Shown in pieces: positions 37,016-45,887 of a stretch of DNA of 64,000 nucleotides. Within the stretch, counting starts at the first letter, position 1, and the number at the start of each line of letters is the position of its first letter. A program made the translations under genes and the position numbers. The notes under the pieces were generated by a model, which saw nothing but the letters and a program-made list of their open reading frames with translations, did not search any database and had not been told where the DNA came from. The DNA comes from Trinickia dinghuensis (GTDB taxonomy: Bacteria > Pseudomonadota > Gammaproteobacteria > Burkholderiales > Burkholderiaceae), in assembly GCF_003367175.1 (NCBI RefSeq), contig NZ_QRGA01000021.1, forward strand, positions 62,001-126,000. The letters run 5' to 3'.

Positions 37016-38490
37016 ATACGCGCGACCCACACGTTCTTGCTCTGCCGCCGCGTACGCAGCTCTATATCGACGGTTTTTGGTGCAGCGGCGAAAGGGGCGA
37101 CCGGTTGTCGGTCGTCAATCCGTCGACCGAAGAGACGATTGCCGACGTTCAAGCAGGCAGCGCGGCCGATGTGGATTGCGCCGTGCAAGCCGCGACCCGA
37201 GCATTCGAGGGTTGGAGGCACACCTCGGGCGCCGAGCGTGCCGCCTATCTTCGAGCGATCGCACGTGGCGTGCAGGCGCGGCGCGACCACTTGGCCGCAC
37301 TCCAATCGCTGAACAACGGCAAACCGTTGGCGGAAGCGCAAGTCGATATCGCCGATGTGGCGGCGACGTTCGAGTATTACGCGGGGCTCGCCGAACAACT
37401 GGACGACACCGGCGAAGTGGAGGTTGCGCTGCCGAGCGCCGATCACCGTGCCGTTATACGCCGAGAGCCCGCCGGCGTCGTGGCGCTGATCGTTCCGTGG
37501 AATTTTCCGATGGTGACCACGGCTTGGAAGCTGGCACCCGCGCTCGCGGCGGGCTGCACGGTCGTCCTGAAGCCGTCGGAGGTGACGCCGCTGCCCGAAC
37601 TCGAATTGACCGCCATCGTTGCCGAATCTGGGCTGCCGCGAGGCGTGCTCAACGTCGTGACCGGAACGGGAGCGGAGGTCGGCTCGGCGCTGGCGGAGCA
37701 TCCCCGGGTGGCGAAGGTGTCGTTTACCGGCAGCACGGCGGTCGGAAAGCAGGTAATGAAGACCGCGGCCGACTCCGTCAAAGGCGTGAGCCTCGAGCTT
37801 GGCGGAAAGTCGTCGATCGTCGTATTCGCGGATGCGGATCTCGATCTGGCGGTCGACCTCGTCACGGGCGGCGGTTTCTTCAACGCGGGGCAAATGTGCT
37901 CGGCTACGTCGCGGGTGCTCGTCGAGCGTCCTATCGCGAAAGCCCTGACCGAGCGACTTGCCGAGCGAGTAACGCGCATCGTCGTAGGCGATCCGTTCGC
38001 CCCTGACGTGCAGATGGGGCCGCTGACGAATCGCGCCCAACACGAGCGCGTGCGGCGATTCATCGAAAGGGGCAAAGCGGACGGCGCGCGTCTAGTGGCT
38101 AGCGGGGACGTGCCCGAAGGACCGGGCTATTTCGTCGGGCCGACGGTATTCGCGGATACGCCCATCACGAGCGCGCTGTGGCAAGAAGAGATCTTCGGCC
38201 CGGTGCTGTGCGTGCGCGGTTTCGACACGGAAGAGGAGGCGATCGACATGGCGAACGACACCGACTACGGGCTTGTCGGATCGATCGTGACGGGCGACGC
38301 GAAACGCGGTAAGCGGGTGGCGGATCGACTAGCCGCCGGGGTGGTGTGGATCAATGCGCCGCAATTGATATTCCCGCAGACGTCATGGGGCGGATTCAAG
38401 CAAAGCAGCGTCGGGCGCGAACTCGGCCCGTTCGGGTTGGCCGCATTTCAGGAAATCAAACAGGTACTCACGACGATCTCGCGCGCATGA
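37012..38490 (+). CDS. NAD-dependent aminoaldehyde dehydrogenase, likely for 4-guanidinobutyraldehyde
   Basis: The product has 492 residues. ALDH motifs are clear: IVPWNFPMVTTAWKLAPALA, the glutamate in SLELGGKS, the catalytic Cys in GGGFFNAGQMCSATSR and the C-terminal SWGGFKQSSVGRELG. The last motif and NAGQMCSATSR resemble the ALDH10/betaine-aldehyde group that accepts omega-amino aldehydes. Pseudomonas KauB does the same step but is a different ALDH type. Its ATG overlaps the decarboxylase stop (ATGA), so both steps are co-translated; the product would feed the ureohydrolase. Confidence 0.87.
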   Translation: MNTRDPHVLALPPRTQLYIDGFWCSGERGDRLSVVNPSTEETIADVQAGSAADVDCAVQAATRAFEGWRHTSGAERAAYLRAIARGVQARRDHLAALQSLNNGKPLAEAQVDIADVAATFEYYAGLAEQLDDTGEVEVALPSADHRAVIRREPAGVVALIVPWNFPMVTTAWKLAPALAAGCTVVLKPSEVTPLPELELTAIVAESGLPRGVLNVVTGTGAEVGSALAEHPRVAKVSFTGSTAVGKQVMKTAADSVKGVSLELGGKSSIVVFADADLDLAVDLVTGGGFFNAGQMCSATSRVLVERPIAKALTERLAERVTRIVVGDPFAPDVQMGPLTNRAQHERVRRFIERGKADGARLVASGDVPEGPGYFVGPTVFADTPITSALWQEEIFGPVLCVRGFDTEEEAIDMANDTDYGLVGSIVTGDAKRGKRVADRLAAGVVWINAPQLIFPQTSWGGFKQSSVGRELGPFGLAAFQEIKQVLTTISRA

Positions 38491-38625
38491 GCTTATGTCA
38501 TAGCGCTCATGCAGAGATTTCGATTGTTGCCGGTATTTGACGCATCTAGAGTTTCTTCACGCACAGCATCGTCGATCGACGGATCGACATCGACCCACAC
38601 GCACAAAGCGACACCGGAGACGATC

Positions 38626-39723
38626 ATGGAAGACATCAAGCGCGGCAGGAGAAACGCCATCAAGACGATCGGCGCGGCACTGGCGGCCACTGCTTTGCCG
38701 ATGCCGTTTATCGGCGGCGTACGCGCGCAGGAACGCAGCTTCGCGGGCAAGACGCTGCGTTTGCTCACATGGTCCGACGACACGGGGACGGCAGCGCTGC
38801 GCAATATCGCGCAGACGTTCAGCGCGAAGACGGGCGCCAAGGTCATTGCGGATCGCGCGGACGGCACCTCGGGGATGGTCGCCAAAGTGAAGGCGGCGGG
38901 CGAGCGGCCCACCTATGATGTCATCACGTTGGCCGGCGTCGGTGCTTCGGGCCTCGCGGATGCGGGCCTGTTGACGAAGCCCGATCTCGACAAACTGCCC
39001 AATCTGAAGGATGTGCCCGAGCAGTATCGAACGGGTGCGAACGGCTTCGGCATCGGCTATCTGCTGTGGTCGGACGGCCTCATCTACAACACGTCCACGG
39101 TGAAAACACCGCCTTCGAGCTACGAGGCGCTTTGGGATCAGAAATACGCGGGCCGTATTTTCTTGCCGCCCCCGGAGTGGGCGGAGGCCGTCGATCTCGC
39201 GATCATCGCCGCCAAAATGGCCGGCGGCTCGCAGCAGAGCATCGAACCGGGCTTCAAGAAGCTCGCGCAATTGAAGGATCGCGTGATGACGCTCGGCGAG
39301 AATCCTAACCAAATCGCCGATCTGTTCCGTACCGGCTCGCTCGATCTCGGCGGCATTTATTCTCCGGCATTTTTCCCGGACCAGATTCGCAAGCCCGAAT
39401 ACAACATGGGCGTCACCTATGGAATGAAGGAAGGGTTTGCGACGCAACTGATGTTCTCGGTCATTCCGAAAGCGCACCCCGGCGACGCCGACCTGATTCA
39501 CGCCTTCATCAATCATTCACTCGATGCCGGCGTGCAAGGCCGCATGGCCGCCGATGTGCTGAACGGCCCCGTAAACGCCAAGGCCGTGATCCCCGCCGCC
39601 AGTCGCGCCTTCGTGCCGTCGGCGGAGCAAATCGCTCACAACGCCGTCTTGCACGACGACAAGGCGCTTGCCGCGGTTCAAGCTGCCTGGATCAAGCGGT
39701 ACACCGAGATCTTCTCGGCGTGA
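38626..39723 (+). CDS. Polyamine-type ABC importer, substrate-binding protein (PotD/PotF family)
   Basis: The ATG at 38626 gives 365 residues with a Tat-like leader (GRRNAIKTIGAALAATALP, cleavage near VRAQ), preceded by a GGAGA SD. The mature region has LRLLTWSDDTGTAALRNIAQ, ITLAGVGASGLADAGLL and a C-terminal region typical of SBP_bac_8/PotD-like proteins. Twin-arginine export would mean it folds in the cytoplasm. It leads a four-gene importer operon. The ligand could be agmatine, guanidinobutyrate or a polyamine; the sequence does not decide. Confidence 0.85.
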   Translation: MEDIKRGRRNAIKTIGAALAATALPMPFIGGVRAQERSFAGKTLRLLTWSDDTGTAALRNIAQTFSAKTGAKVIADRADGTSGMVAKVKAAGERPTYDVITLAGVGASGLADAGLLTKPDLDKLPNLKDVPEQYRTGANGFGIGYLLWSDGLIYNTSTVKTPPSSYEALWDQKYAGRIFLPPPEWAEAVDLAIIAAKMAGGSQQSIEPGFKKLAQLKDRVMTLGENPNQIADLFRTGSLDLGGIYSPAFFPDQIRKPEYNMGVTYGMKEGFATQLMFSVIPKAHPGDADLIHAFINHSLDAGVQGRMAADVLNGPVNAKAVIPAASRAFVPSAEQIAHNAVLHDDKALAAVQAAWIKRYTEIFSA

Positions 39724-40649
39724 TGGCCATGTCCGCGCTTTCGCCTCGACGTTCCGGAACCGTTCGGGCCATGCAGGAGGGCGGCTTGCCGGCCGCTCCC
39801 GCGCTCCCGAGTGTTCCTCCCTGGCTCTTGCTCGCCCCGATTCTCGTGTTTCTCGCGGTGCTCGTGGCGGCGACGCTCGCCGTGATCCGCATGAGCTTCG
39901 GCATTTCAGGCAACGAATGGCGGGCGTGGACGCTTCAGAACTACGCGGATCTGCTCGACAGCTATTTCCTCAAGTCGCTTTGGCTCACGCTCTCGCTCGC
40001 ATTTCAAAGCATGGTCTGCGCCGTGGTGCTGGCGATACCGGTTGCGCTGGCGATGGCGCGCACGCGGTCGCGCCTCGCCCGGCGCCTGCTGCTGGCCGGC
40101 GTGCTGCTGCCCTTGCTCGTCAATTTGCTGCTGCAGGGCTATGGGTGGCTGGTGATACTCGGGCCCGCCGGCTTGCTCAATCACCTGCTGCTTGCAACCC
40201 ATCTGGTCTCGCGGCCGGTGATGTTGCTGTATCGCGAACACGGTGTGCTGCTCGGGTTGATCCAGACTGCATTTCCGCTCGCGGTGCTGCCGCTCTCGAG
40301 CGCCATGCGTGCGGTATCGCACTCGTACGAGGAGGCCGCCGCGACGCTCGGCGCGACGCGCTGGCAGACGCTGCGTCATGTGATGCTGCCGCTCGCGATG
40401 CCGGGACTCGTTTCCGGGGCGCTGCTCGTCTTCGCCTACAACGCGAGCGCGTTCGCCGTGCCGCTTTTGCTCGGTGGACGCAGGGTGCCGATGTTGGCCG
40501 TGCTGGTTCACGATCAGGTTGCGCCGCTGCTGAACTGGCCCGCCGCATCCGCGTCAGGCGTGGTGCTGATGGCGGCGACGCTCGTGGTGATGGCGGTTTC
40601 GCAACGTCTCGTGCGAGCGTTGCAACGTACTGAGGAGCCTCGCTCATGA
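39723..40649 (+). CDS. ABC importer permease (PotB/PotH family)
   Basis: Its ATG at 39723 overlaps the stop of the binding protein gene (TGATG). The 308-residue inner membrane protein has six hydrophobic helices and the EAA loop EEAAATLGATRWQTLRHVMLP (near residues 201-221) that contacts the ATPase. The first helix PWLLLAPILVFLAVLVAATLA and the pattern VIRMSFG are typical of PotB-type subunits. Confidence 0.88.
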   Translation: MAMSALSPRRSGTVRAMQEGGLPAAPALPSVPPWLLLAPILVFLAVLVAATLAVIRMSFGISGNEWRAWTLQNYADLLDSYFLKSLWLTLSLAFQSMVCAVVLAIPVALAMARTRSRLARRLLLAGVLLPLLVNLLLQGYGWLVILGPAGLLNHLLLATHLVSRPVMLLYREHGVLLGLIQTAFPLAVLPLSSAMRAVSHSYEEAAATLGATRWQTLRHVMLPLAMPGLVSGALLVFAYNASAFAVPLLLGGRRVPMLAVLVHDQVAPLLNWPAASASGVVLMAATLVVMAVSQRLVRALQRTEEPRS

Positions 40650-41488
40650 GCACCCTGAGCCTTCGGGCGGCGATGCCCGGCCGCCTCGGACGGATGACGA
40701 GCATGCTGGCGGGATTCGTTTTGCTGCTCGCCGCGATGCCGATCCTGACGATGATCGTCATGTCGTTCGGCAATTCGGACACACTCGAGTTCCCGCCTCG
40801 AAGCTTTGGACTGCATTGGTATCGCGCCGCGTGGCACACGTTCGTTTCGCCCGATGCGGCCGACGTCATGTCGATGGGCAGCGCGTTCAGCACGAGTCTC
40901 ATCGTAGCGGTTTCGACGATGTTGATCGCGACGGCCGTGTCCGTCCCAGCGGCATATGCGTTGTCGCGCTACCGCTTTCGCGGCAAGGCGATCGTCGAGC
41001 AGCTCGTCGCGCTGCCGCTCGTCTACCCGCTCGTCATGCTGGGGCTGTCGCTGCTGCTCGTGTTCAACGTCTTGCCCCTGGACCTCGGCGTTCCGCGCCT
41101 CGTCGTCGCACATGTGATTTTGGCGTTGCCTTTCACGGTGAAGAACTGCGCGGCGTCGGTCGCGTCGATCGGCCCGGAGTACGAGGAAGCCGCGTGTCTC
41201 ATGGGTGCAGGCCCACTGAGGGCGCTGGTGGATGTGATCTTGCCGCTGATGAAACCGGGCATTCTGGCCGGCATGCTGTTCGCGTTCATCATCTCGTTCA
41301 ACGAGTTCACGGTGACGTTCTTCCTCTACGGCATCAATTCGATGACGCTTCCGATCTGGCTGTACAGCCGCACCGTATCGTCCCTCGACCCGACCGTATT
41401 TTCGTTCGCGGTGTTCATCGTGCTGATCGACTTCGCACTGATTTGGCTTCTCGAAAAGCTGGTCGGCGACGAAGGCGTCGCGCTCTGA
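40646..41488 (+). CDS. ABC importer permease (PotC/PotI family)
   Basis: The product has 280 residues and six helices. The EAA loop is EEAACLMGAGPLRALVDVILP (about 180-200), and GMLFAFIISFNEFTVTFFL is the conserved block of PotC-type permeases. Its ATG overlaps the preceding stop by 4 bp, so the two permeases are made in step and probably form the membrane heterodimer. Confidence 0.88.
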   Translation: MSTLSLRAAMPGRLGRMTSMLAGFVLLLAAMPILTMIVMSFGNSDTLEFPPRSFGLHWYRAAWHTFVSPDAADVMSMGSAFSTSLIVAVSTMLIATAVSVPAAYALSRYRFRGKAIVEQLVALPLVYPLVMLGLSLLLVFNVLPLDLGVPRLVVAHVILALPFTVKNCAASVASIGPEYEEAACLMGAGPLRALVDVILPLMKPGILAGMLFAFIISFNEFTVTFFLYGINSMTLPIWLYSRTVSSLDPTVFSFAVFIVLIDFALIWLLEKLVGDEGVAL

Positions 41489-41540
41489 CGCATTCGCGCT
41501 CCGAATCATTCGCGCTATACCGCATCGGCAGGAACCCATC

Positions 41541-42611
41541 ATGACCCATCTGACCTTGCAGGCCGTCACGAAGCAATTCAATGCGTCATACGCAGTCGAT
41601 CACGTCGACCTGCGCGTGCCCGACGGAAAATTGGTCTGTTTCCTCGGCCCGTCGGGCTGCGGCAAGACGACATTGCTGCGGATGATCGCAGGGTTGGAGA
41701 CGCCGACCTCGGGCCGCGTGATGTTCGCCGGCCGCGATATCACGCACTTGCCGGCTAACCGTCGCGACTTCGGCATGGTGTTTCAGTCGTTGGCGCTCTT
41801 TCCGCACATGACGGTGGCGCAGAACATCGCCTACCCGCTGCGGCTTCGCAAGATCGATAAGACCGCACAAGCGCGTCGCATCGCGGAACTGCTCGATTTG
41901 ATCCAATTGCCGCATATGGCGAACCGCCCCGTCACGCAGCTTTCCGGCGGGCAACGTCAACGTGTCGCGATAGCGCGCGCGATTGCATCGTCGCCGAAAT
42001 TGCTGCTGCTCGACGAACCGCTTTCCGCGCTCGACGCGAAGCTGCGCGAAGCCATGCAAGTCGAAATTCGCCTGCTGCAACAGCGGCTCGGGATCACGAC
42101 GATCATGGTGACGCATGATCAGCGCGAAGCCATGACGATGGCCGATGAAATCGTCGTGATGGAAAGAGGGCGCATTGCTCAGGTTGGGACGCCGTTGAAT
42201 ATTTACCGGGAGCCGGTCAATGAATTCGTGGCCGACTTCATCGGGCTTGGAAACATTTTGCCGGTGACCGTGGCAAAGGGCGGGCAGATCGTTCTGCCGG
42301 GCGGACAGCAGATCGGCGTGACTGCCTCCACGCGTGCGCCCGAAACGGCCGGCGACATCCGCCTGCTGATTCGCCCTGAGGACGTCTGCATCAAGCGCGC
42401 CGATGCGGGAGCGGTAGCGAACCGGATAGCGGGGAAGGTGACCTTCATCCGTGACGTCGGCGCATCGATCGAAGCGACGATCGACTGCGACGGGTTCGTA
42501 TTGACGGCCGCGACGACCCCGCGCGAAACACCGGATCTGAGCGTCGGCATGGTCGTATCCGCGGAGCTGCCGGCCTATTCCTGCAAGCTGATTGCCGCGC
42601 GCACGGCGTAG
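41541..42611 (+). CDS. ABC importer ATPase (PotA family)
   Basis: This 356-residue protein has Walker A GPSGCGKTT (about 33-41), signature LSGGQRQRVAIARAIA, Walker B LLLLDEPLSALDAKLRE and the switch His in VTHDQREA. A C-terminal TOBE-type regulatory domain follows (about 270-350). It powers the importer encoded by the three genes before it, 52 bp upstream. Confidence 0.92.
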   Translation: MTHLTLQAVTKQFNASYAVDHVDLRVPDGKLVCFLGPSGCGKTTLLRMIAGLETPTSGRVMFAGRDITHLPANRRDFGMVFQSLALFPHMTVAQNIAYPLRLRKIDKTAQARRIAELLDLIQLPHMANRPVTQLSGGQRQRVAIARAIASSPKLLLLDEPLSALDAKLREAMQVEIRLLQQRLGITTIMVTHDQREAMTMADEIVVMERGRIAQVGTPLNIYREPVNEFVADFIGLGNILPVTVAKGGQIVLPGGQQIGVTASTRAPETAGDIRLLIRPEDVCIKRADAGAVANRIAGKVTFIRDVGASIEATIDCDGFVLTAATTPRETPDLSVGMVVSAELPAYSCKLIAARTA

Positions 42612-42671
42612 CGATTCGACCCACTGCATTTTCAACTGCCATTCGCAGATAGAGGAAGAGGAGACACCACC

Positions 42672-43496
42672 ATGAAAGATTCGACGCGCGCCCCCCGCGC
42701 CATGCATAGCCTGTTCGCACGTACCGCCGTCGCACTCGTCGCCGTGGGCATGATCGGCTTGACGTCCTTTGCGCCGGCCGCGCATGCCGATGCGATCGAT
42801 ACGATCGCGAAGTCGGGTGTGGTGCGGATCGGGGTGTTCGAGGATTACCCGCCGTTCGGCTCGATCGGGCCGGATATGTCGCCGCACGGCTACGACATCG
42901 ACGTTGCGGGCCTGATCGGCAAGGCGCTCGGCGCCAAAGTGCAGTTGGTGCAGGTCACGGGCGACAACAGGATGGCGTACCTCGCGGACCATAAGGTGGA
43001 CATGCTGCTGTCGGTCGGCGAGACGCCCGAGCGCGCGAAGGTCATCGATTTCTCGCAACCGTACGCGCCTTATTACTTGGCCGTGTTCGGGCCTAAGACG
43101 CTCCGCGTGAAGAACGCGGGCGATCTGGCCGGCAAGACGGTGTCGGTTGCGCGTGGCACGCTCGAGGATTTGTCGATCACCAAAGTGGCGCCGCCGTCGG
43201 CCGTCATCAAGCGATTCGACGACCCAAACGGGGCGATCTCCGCGTTCCTGTCGGGACAGGCGCAACTGATGGTCGTCGGCAACGACGTGGGTGCGACGAT
43301 CCTCGCGCGCCATCCAGCGAACGATCCGGAGCAGAAGTTCGAACTTTTCAGTTCGCCGGACCACGTCGGCCTGAACAAGAACGAGCCGCGCCTGAAAATG
43401 AAGATCGACGAGGCCGTCGCGAAAGCGAAAAAGGACGGCTCGATGAATGCGATCTCGCAGAAATGGCTGCGCGCGCCTTTGCCGGCCGATCTTTGA
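42672..43496 (+). CDS. Polar amino acid ABC importer, substrate-binding protein
   Basis: The product has 274 residues with a signal peptide ending near AHADA. The mature part shows the SBP_bac_3 pattern VVRIGVFEDYPPFGSIG, GYDIDVAGLIGKALG and MLLSVGETPERAKVIDFSQPY. It heads a second four-gene importer, 60 bp after the PotA-type gene. Given the neighbours, the substrate is probably arginine or another guanidino or cationic compound, but this is inferred only. Confidence 0.88.
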   Translation: MKDSTRAPRAMHSLFARTAVALVAVGMIGLTSFAPAAHADAIDTIAKSGVVRIGVFEDYPPFGSIGPDMSPHGYDIDVAGLIGKALGAKVQLVQVTGDNRMAYLADHKVDMLLSVGETPERAKVIDFSQPYAPYYLAVFGPKTLRVKNAGDLAGKTVSVARGTLEDLSITKVAPPSAVIKRFDDPNGAISAFLSGQAQLMVVGNDVGATILARHPANDPEQKFELFSSPDHVGLNKNEPRLKMKIDEAVAKAKKDGSMNAISQKWLRAPLPADL

Positions 43497-43539
43497 CGAT
43501 GGCGCATCTCCCATCACCTGAATCACGGATGACGTCGCG

Positions 43540-44286
43540 ATGAGCTACTCCTTCGATTTCACCGGTTTCGGCCTTTACGGCGGAATGCTCGCGCACGGCG
43601 TCGAAGTCACCCTCGGGCTGACCGCGGTGTCCACGGTGCTGGGCGGCATCGTGGGCGTGGCCGGCGCGAGTGTCGCCTGCGCGGGGCCGAAGTGGGCGCG
43701 CTCGATCATCGCAGCCTATGTCGAGCTGATACGGAACACGCCGTTTCTCGTGCAGCTCTTTTTCGTGTTCTTCGGGTTGCCGAGCTTCGGCGTGCACATC
43801 GACGAAATGCAGGCCGCGGTGCTGGCGATGACGGTCAATCTCGGCGCGTACGCGATCGAGATCGTGCGTGCCGGGATCGAATCGATTCCGCATGGGCAGG
43901 TGCAGGCGGCACTTGCGCTCGGCTTGCCTGGGCGCGTGGCCTTTCGCTACGTCGTGCTGCCGCAGGCGGTCGCCAATGTGTTCCCGGCGCTGCTGAGTCA
44001 GGTGCTGATCGTCATGCTCGGTTCGGCCGTCGTCTCGCAGATCTCCGTTCCCGATCTCACGTACGCGGCCAACTTCATTCAGTCGAGGAATTTTCGGTCG
44101 TTCGAGTGCTATCTCGTGGTCACGGCGATCTACCTGATTTTGGCGATCGCGCTGCGAATCCTATTGAGCCGGTTCGCGAGGAGGCTCTTCACCGGTCGGG
44201 CCGCGCGTTCGGCTTCCCGTCCGCGGTCGTTGCTGGCGCGCATTCGTTCACGCGCGCAGGGCGAACTTTCCACGGAGCAGCGGTGA
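43540..44286 (+). CDS. Polar amino acid ABC importer permease 1
   Basis: The 248-residue HisM/GlnP-type permease contains the family block YVELIRNTPFLVQLFFVFFG and the EAA loop ALALGLPGRVAFRYVVLPQA (about 126-145). It overlaps the next permease gene at TGATG (44284-44288). The C-terminal Arg-rich tail (ARRLFTGRAARSASRPRS) is longer than usual. Confidence 0.88.
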   Translation: MSYSFDFTGFGLYGGMLAHGVEVTLGLTAVSTVLGGIVGVAGASVACAGPKWARSIIAAYVELIRNTPFLVQLFFVFFGLPSFGVHIDEMQAAVLAMTVNLGAYAIEIVRAGIESIPHGQVQAALALGLPGRVAFRYVVLPQAVANVFPALLSQVLIVMLGSAVVSQISVPDLTYAANFIQSRNFRSFECYLVVTAIYLILAIALRILLSRFARRLFTGRAARSASRPRSLLARIRSRAQGELSTEQR

Positions 44287-44942
44287 TGGGCGATTTTTCG
44301 ATGTGGGACATTGCGCGCAACCTGCTGCTCGCGTCGCGCTGGACGGTGTTGCTCTCGGCGATCGCCTTCGTGTGCGGGGGCGGTGTCGGCGTCGTGCTGC
44401 TGGCGATGCGCGTGGCGCCGCTCGCGTGGCCTCGGCGGCTCGTCGTGCTGTACGTCGAATTGTTCCAAGGTACGCCGCTGCTGATGCAGCTGTTTCTCGC
44501 GTTCTTCGGATTGCCGCTGCTGGGCGTGGAGATCTCGCCGTGGGCGGCTGCGACCGTCACGCTGACGCTGTACACGAGCGCGTATCTCGTCGATATCTGG
44601 CGCGGATGCGTCGAAGCCGTGCCGCGAGGGCAGTGGGGCGCTGCCGCGAGCTTGGGGATGAATTACGCGCAGCAGTTGCGCTACGTGATTTGGCCGCAGG
44701 CGTTCAAGATCGCGGTGCCGCCGACGGTCGGCTTTCTCGTGCAGGTCGTAAAAAGTACGGCGCTGGCCTCGATCATCGGCTTTACGGAGTTGACGAAGGC
44801 GGGGACCGTGATCACGAATGCCGTGTTTCGCCCATTTCCGATCTTCGCGATGGTCGCGCTCATTTACTTCGCGATGTGTTTTCCGCTGACCTGGTATGCC
44901 CGTGTGCTCGAACGCAGGCATCGGCTGGGCCGGCATCGCTGA
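44286..44942 (+). CDS. Polar amino acid ABC importer permease 2
   Basis: The ATG at 44286 overlaps the previous stop and gives 218 residues; the same frame runs open far upstream but that part is a shadow of permease 1. It has YVELFQGTPLLMQLFLAFFG, the EAA loop AAASLGMNYAQQLRYVIWPQ and KSTALASIIGFTEL. With permease 1 it should form the membrane channel. Confidence 0.87.
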   Translation: MGDFSMWDIARNLLLASRWTVLLSAIAFVCGGGVGVVLLAMRVAPLAWPRRLVVLYVELFQGTPLLMQLFLAFFGLPLLGVEISPWAAATVTLTLYTSAYLVDIWRGCVEAVPRGQWGAAASLGMNYAQQLRYVIWPQAFKIAVPPTVGFLVQVVKSTALASIIGFTELTKAGTVITNAVFRPFPIFAMVALIYFAMCFPLTWYARVLERRHRLGRHR

Positions 44943-44987
44943 CCGGCGCCGGGCCGCCGGCCGGCGCTTTCACTAGTAGGTTTGCAT

Positions 44988-45713
44988 ATGATTTCAATCC
45001 GCAATGTTTCGAAGTGGTACGGCCAGTTTCAGGTCTTGGCCGACTGCACGACCCACGTCGAGAAAGGCGAGGTCGTGGTCGTCTGCGGCCCTTCGGGGTC
45101 GGGGAAGTCGACGCTGATCAAGACCGTCAACGGGCTGGAGCCGTTTCAGAAGGGTGAGATCACCATTAACCGCGAGTCGGTGGGCGATAAGCATACGAAC
45201 TTGTCGAAACTGCGCTCGAAGGTCGGCATGGTGTTTCAACACTTCGAGTTGTTTCCGCACATGTCGATCACCGAAAACCTGACGTTGGCGCAAATCAAAG
45301 TGCTGGGCAGAGCGAAGGACGCGGCGACGGAGAAGGCGCTGAGCCTGCTTCATCGCGTTGGTTTGCAAGCGCATGCGGGGAAGTACCCCGGACAGCTTTC
45401 GGGCGGCCAGCAGCAGCGTGTGGCGATTGCCCGGGCGCTGTCGATGGATCCGGTCGCCATGCTCTTCGACGAGCCGACTTCGGCGCTCGATCCGGAGATG
45501 ATCAACGAAGTGCTCGACGTCATGGTCGAACTGGCTCAGGAAGGCATGACGATGATGTGCGTCACGCATGAGATGGGCTTCGCCAAGAAGGTGGCGCATC
45601 GGGTCATCTTCATGGATCACGGGCGCATCGTCGAGGACGATAGCAAGGACGCCTTCTTTCACAACCCTCGCTCCGCGCGCGCGAGAGATTTTCTCGCGAA
45701 GATCTTGCATTGA
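44988..45713 (+). CDS. Polar amino acid ABC importer ATPase (GlnQ/HisP type)
   Basis: The ATG at 44988 is chosen over a TTG 6 bp upstream. The 241 residues include Walker A GPSGSGKSTL, signature LSGGQQQRVAIARALS, Walker B MLFDEPTSALDPEM and switch VTHEMGFA. It energises the importer encoded by the three preceding genes and ends the guanidino island. The next gene is unrelated in type and lies 174 bp on. Confidence 0.92.
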   Translation: MISIRNVSKWYGQFQVLADCTTHVEKGEVVVVCGPSGSGKSTLIKTVNGLEPFQKGEITINRESVGDKHTNLSKLRSKVGMVFQHFELFPHMSITENLTLAQIKVLGRAKDAATEKALSLLHRVGLQAHAGKYPGQLSGGQQQRVAIARALSMDPVAMLFDEPTSALDPEMINEVLDVMVELAQEGMTMMCVTHEMGFAKKVAHRVIFMDHGRIVEDDSKDAFFHNPRSARARDFLAKILH

Positions 45714-45887
45714 AGGGGACGCGACGGTCTCGGTTTCCCACGCCTGCCCCGTCGTCTGGCCCTGGACCGCGGTTCGCGGTACGTCAGGAAAAGGGAGGCG
45801 TGCGTGGTACGATCGAAAGCGTCGCCCGATGAACTACGGCGAGGCTGTTCCGCGTGATGACTTGGCCAGGATAGGAAACGTGAGGGA

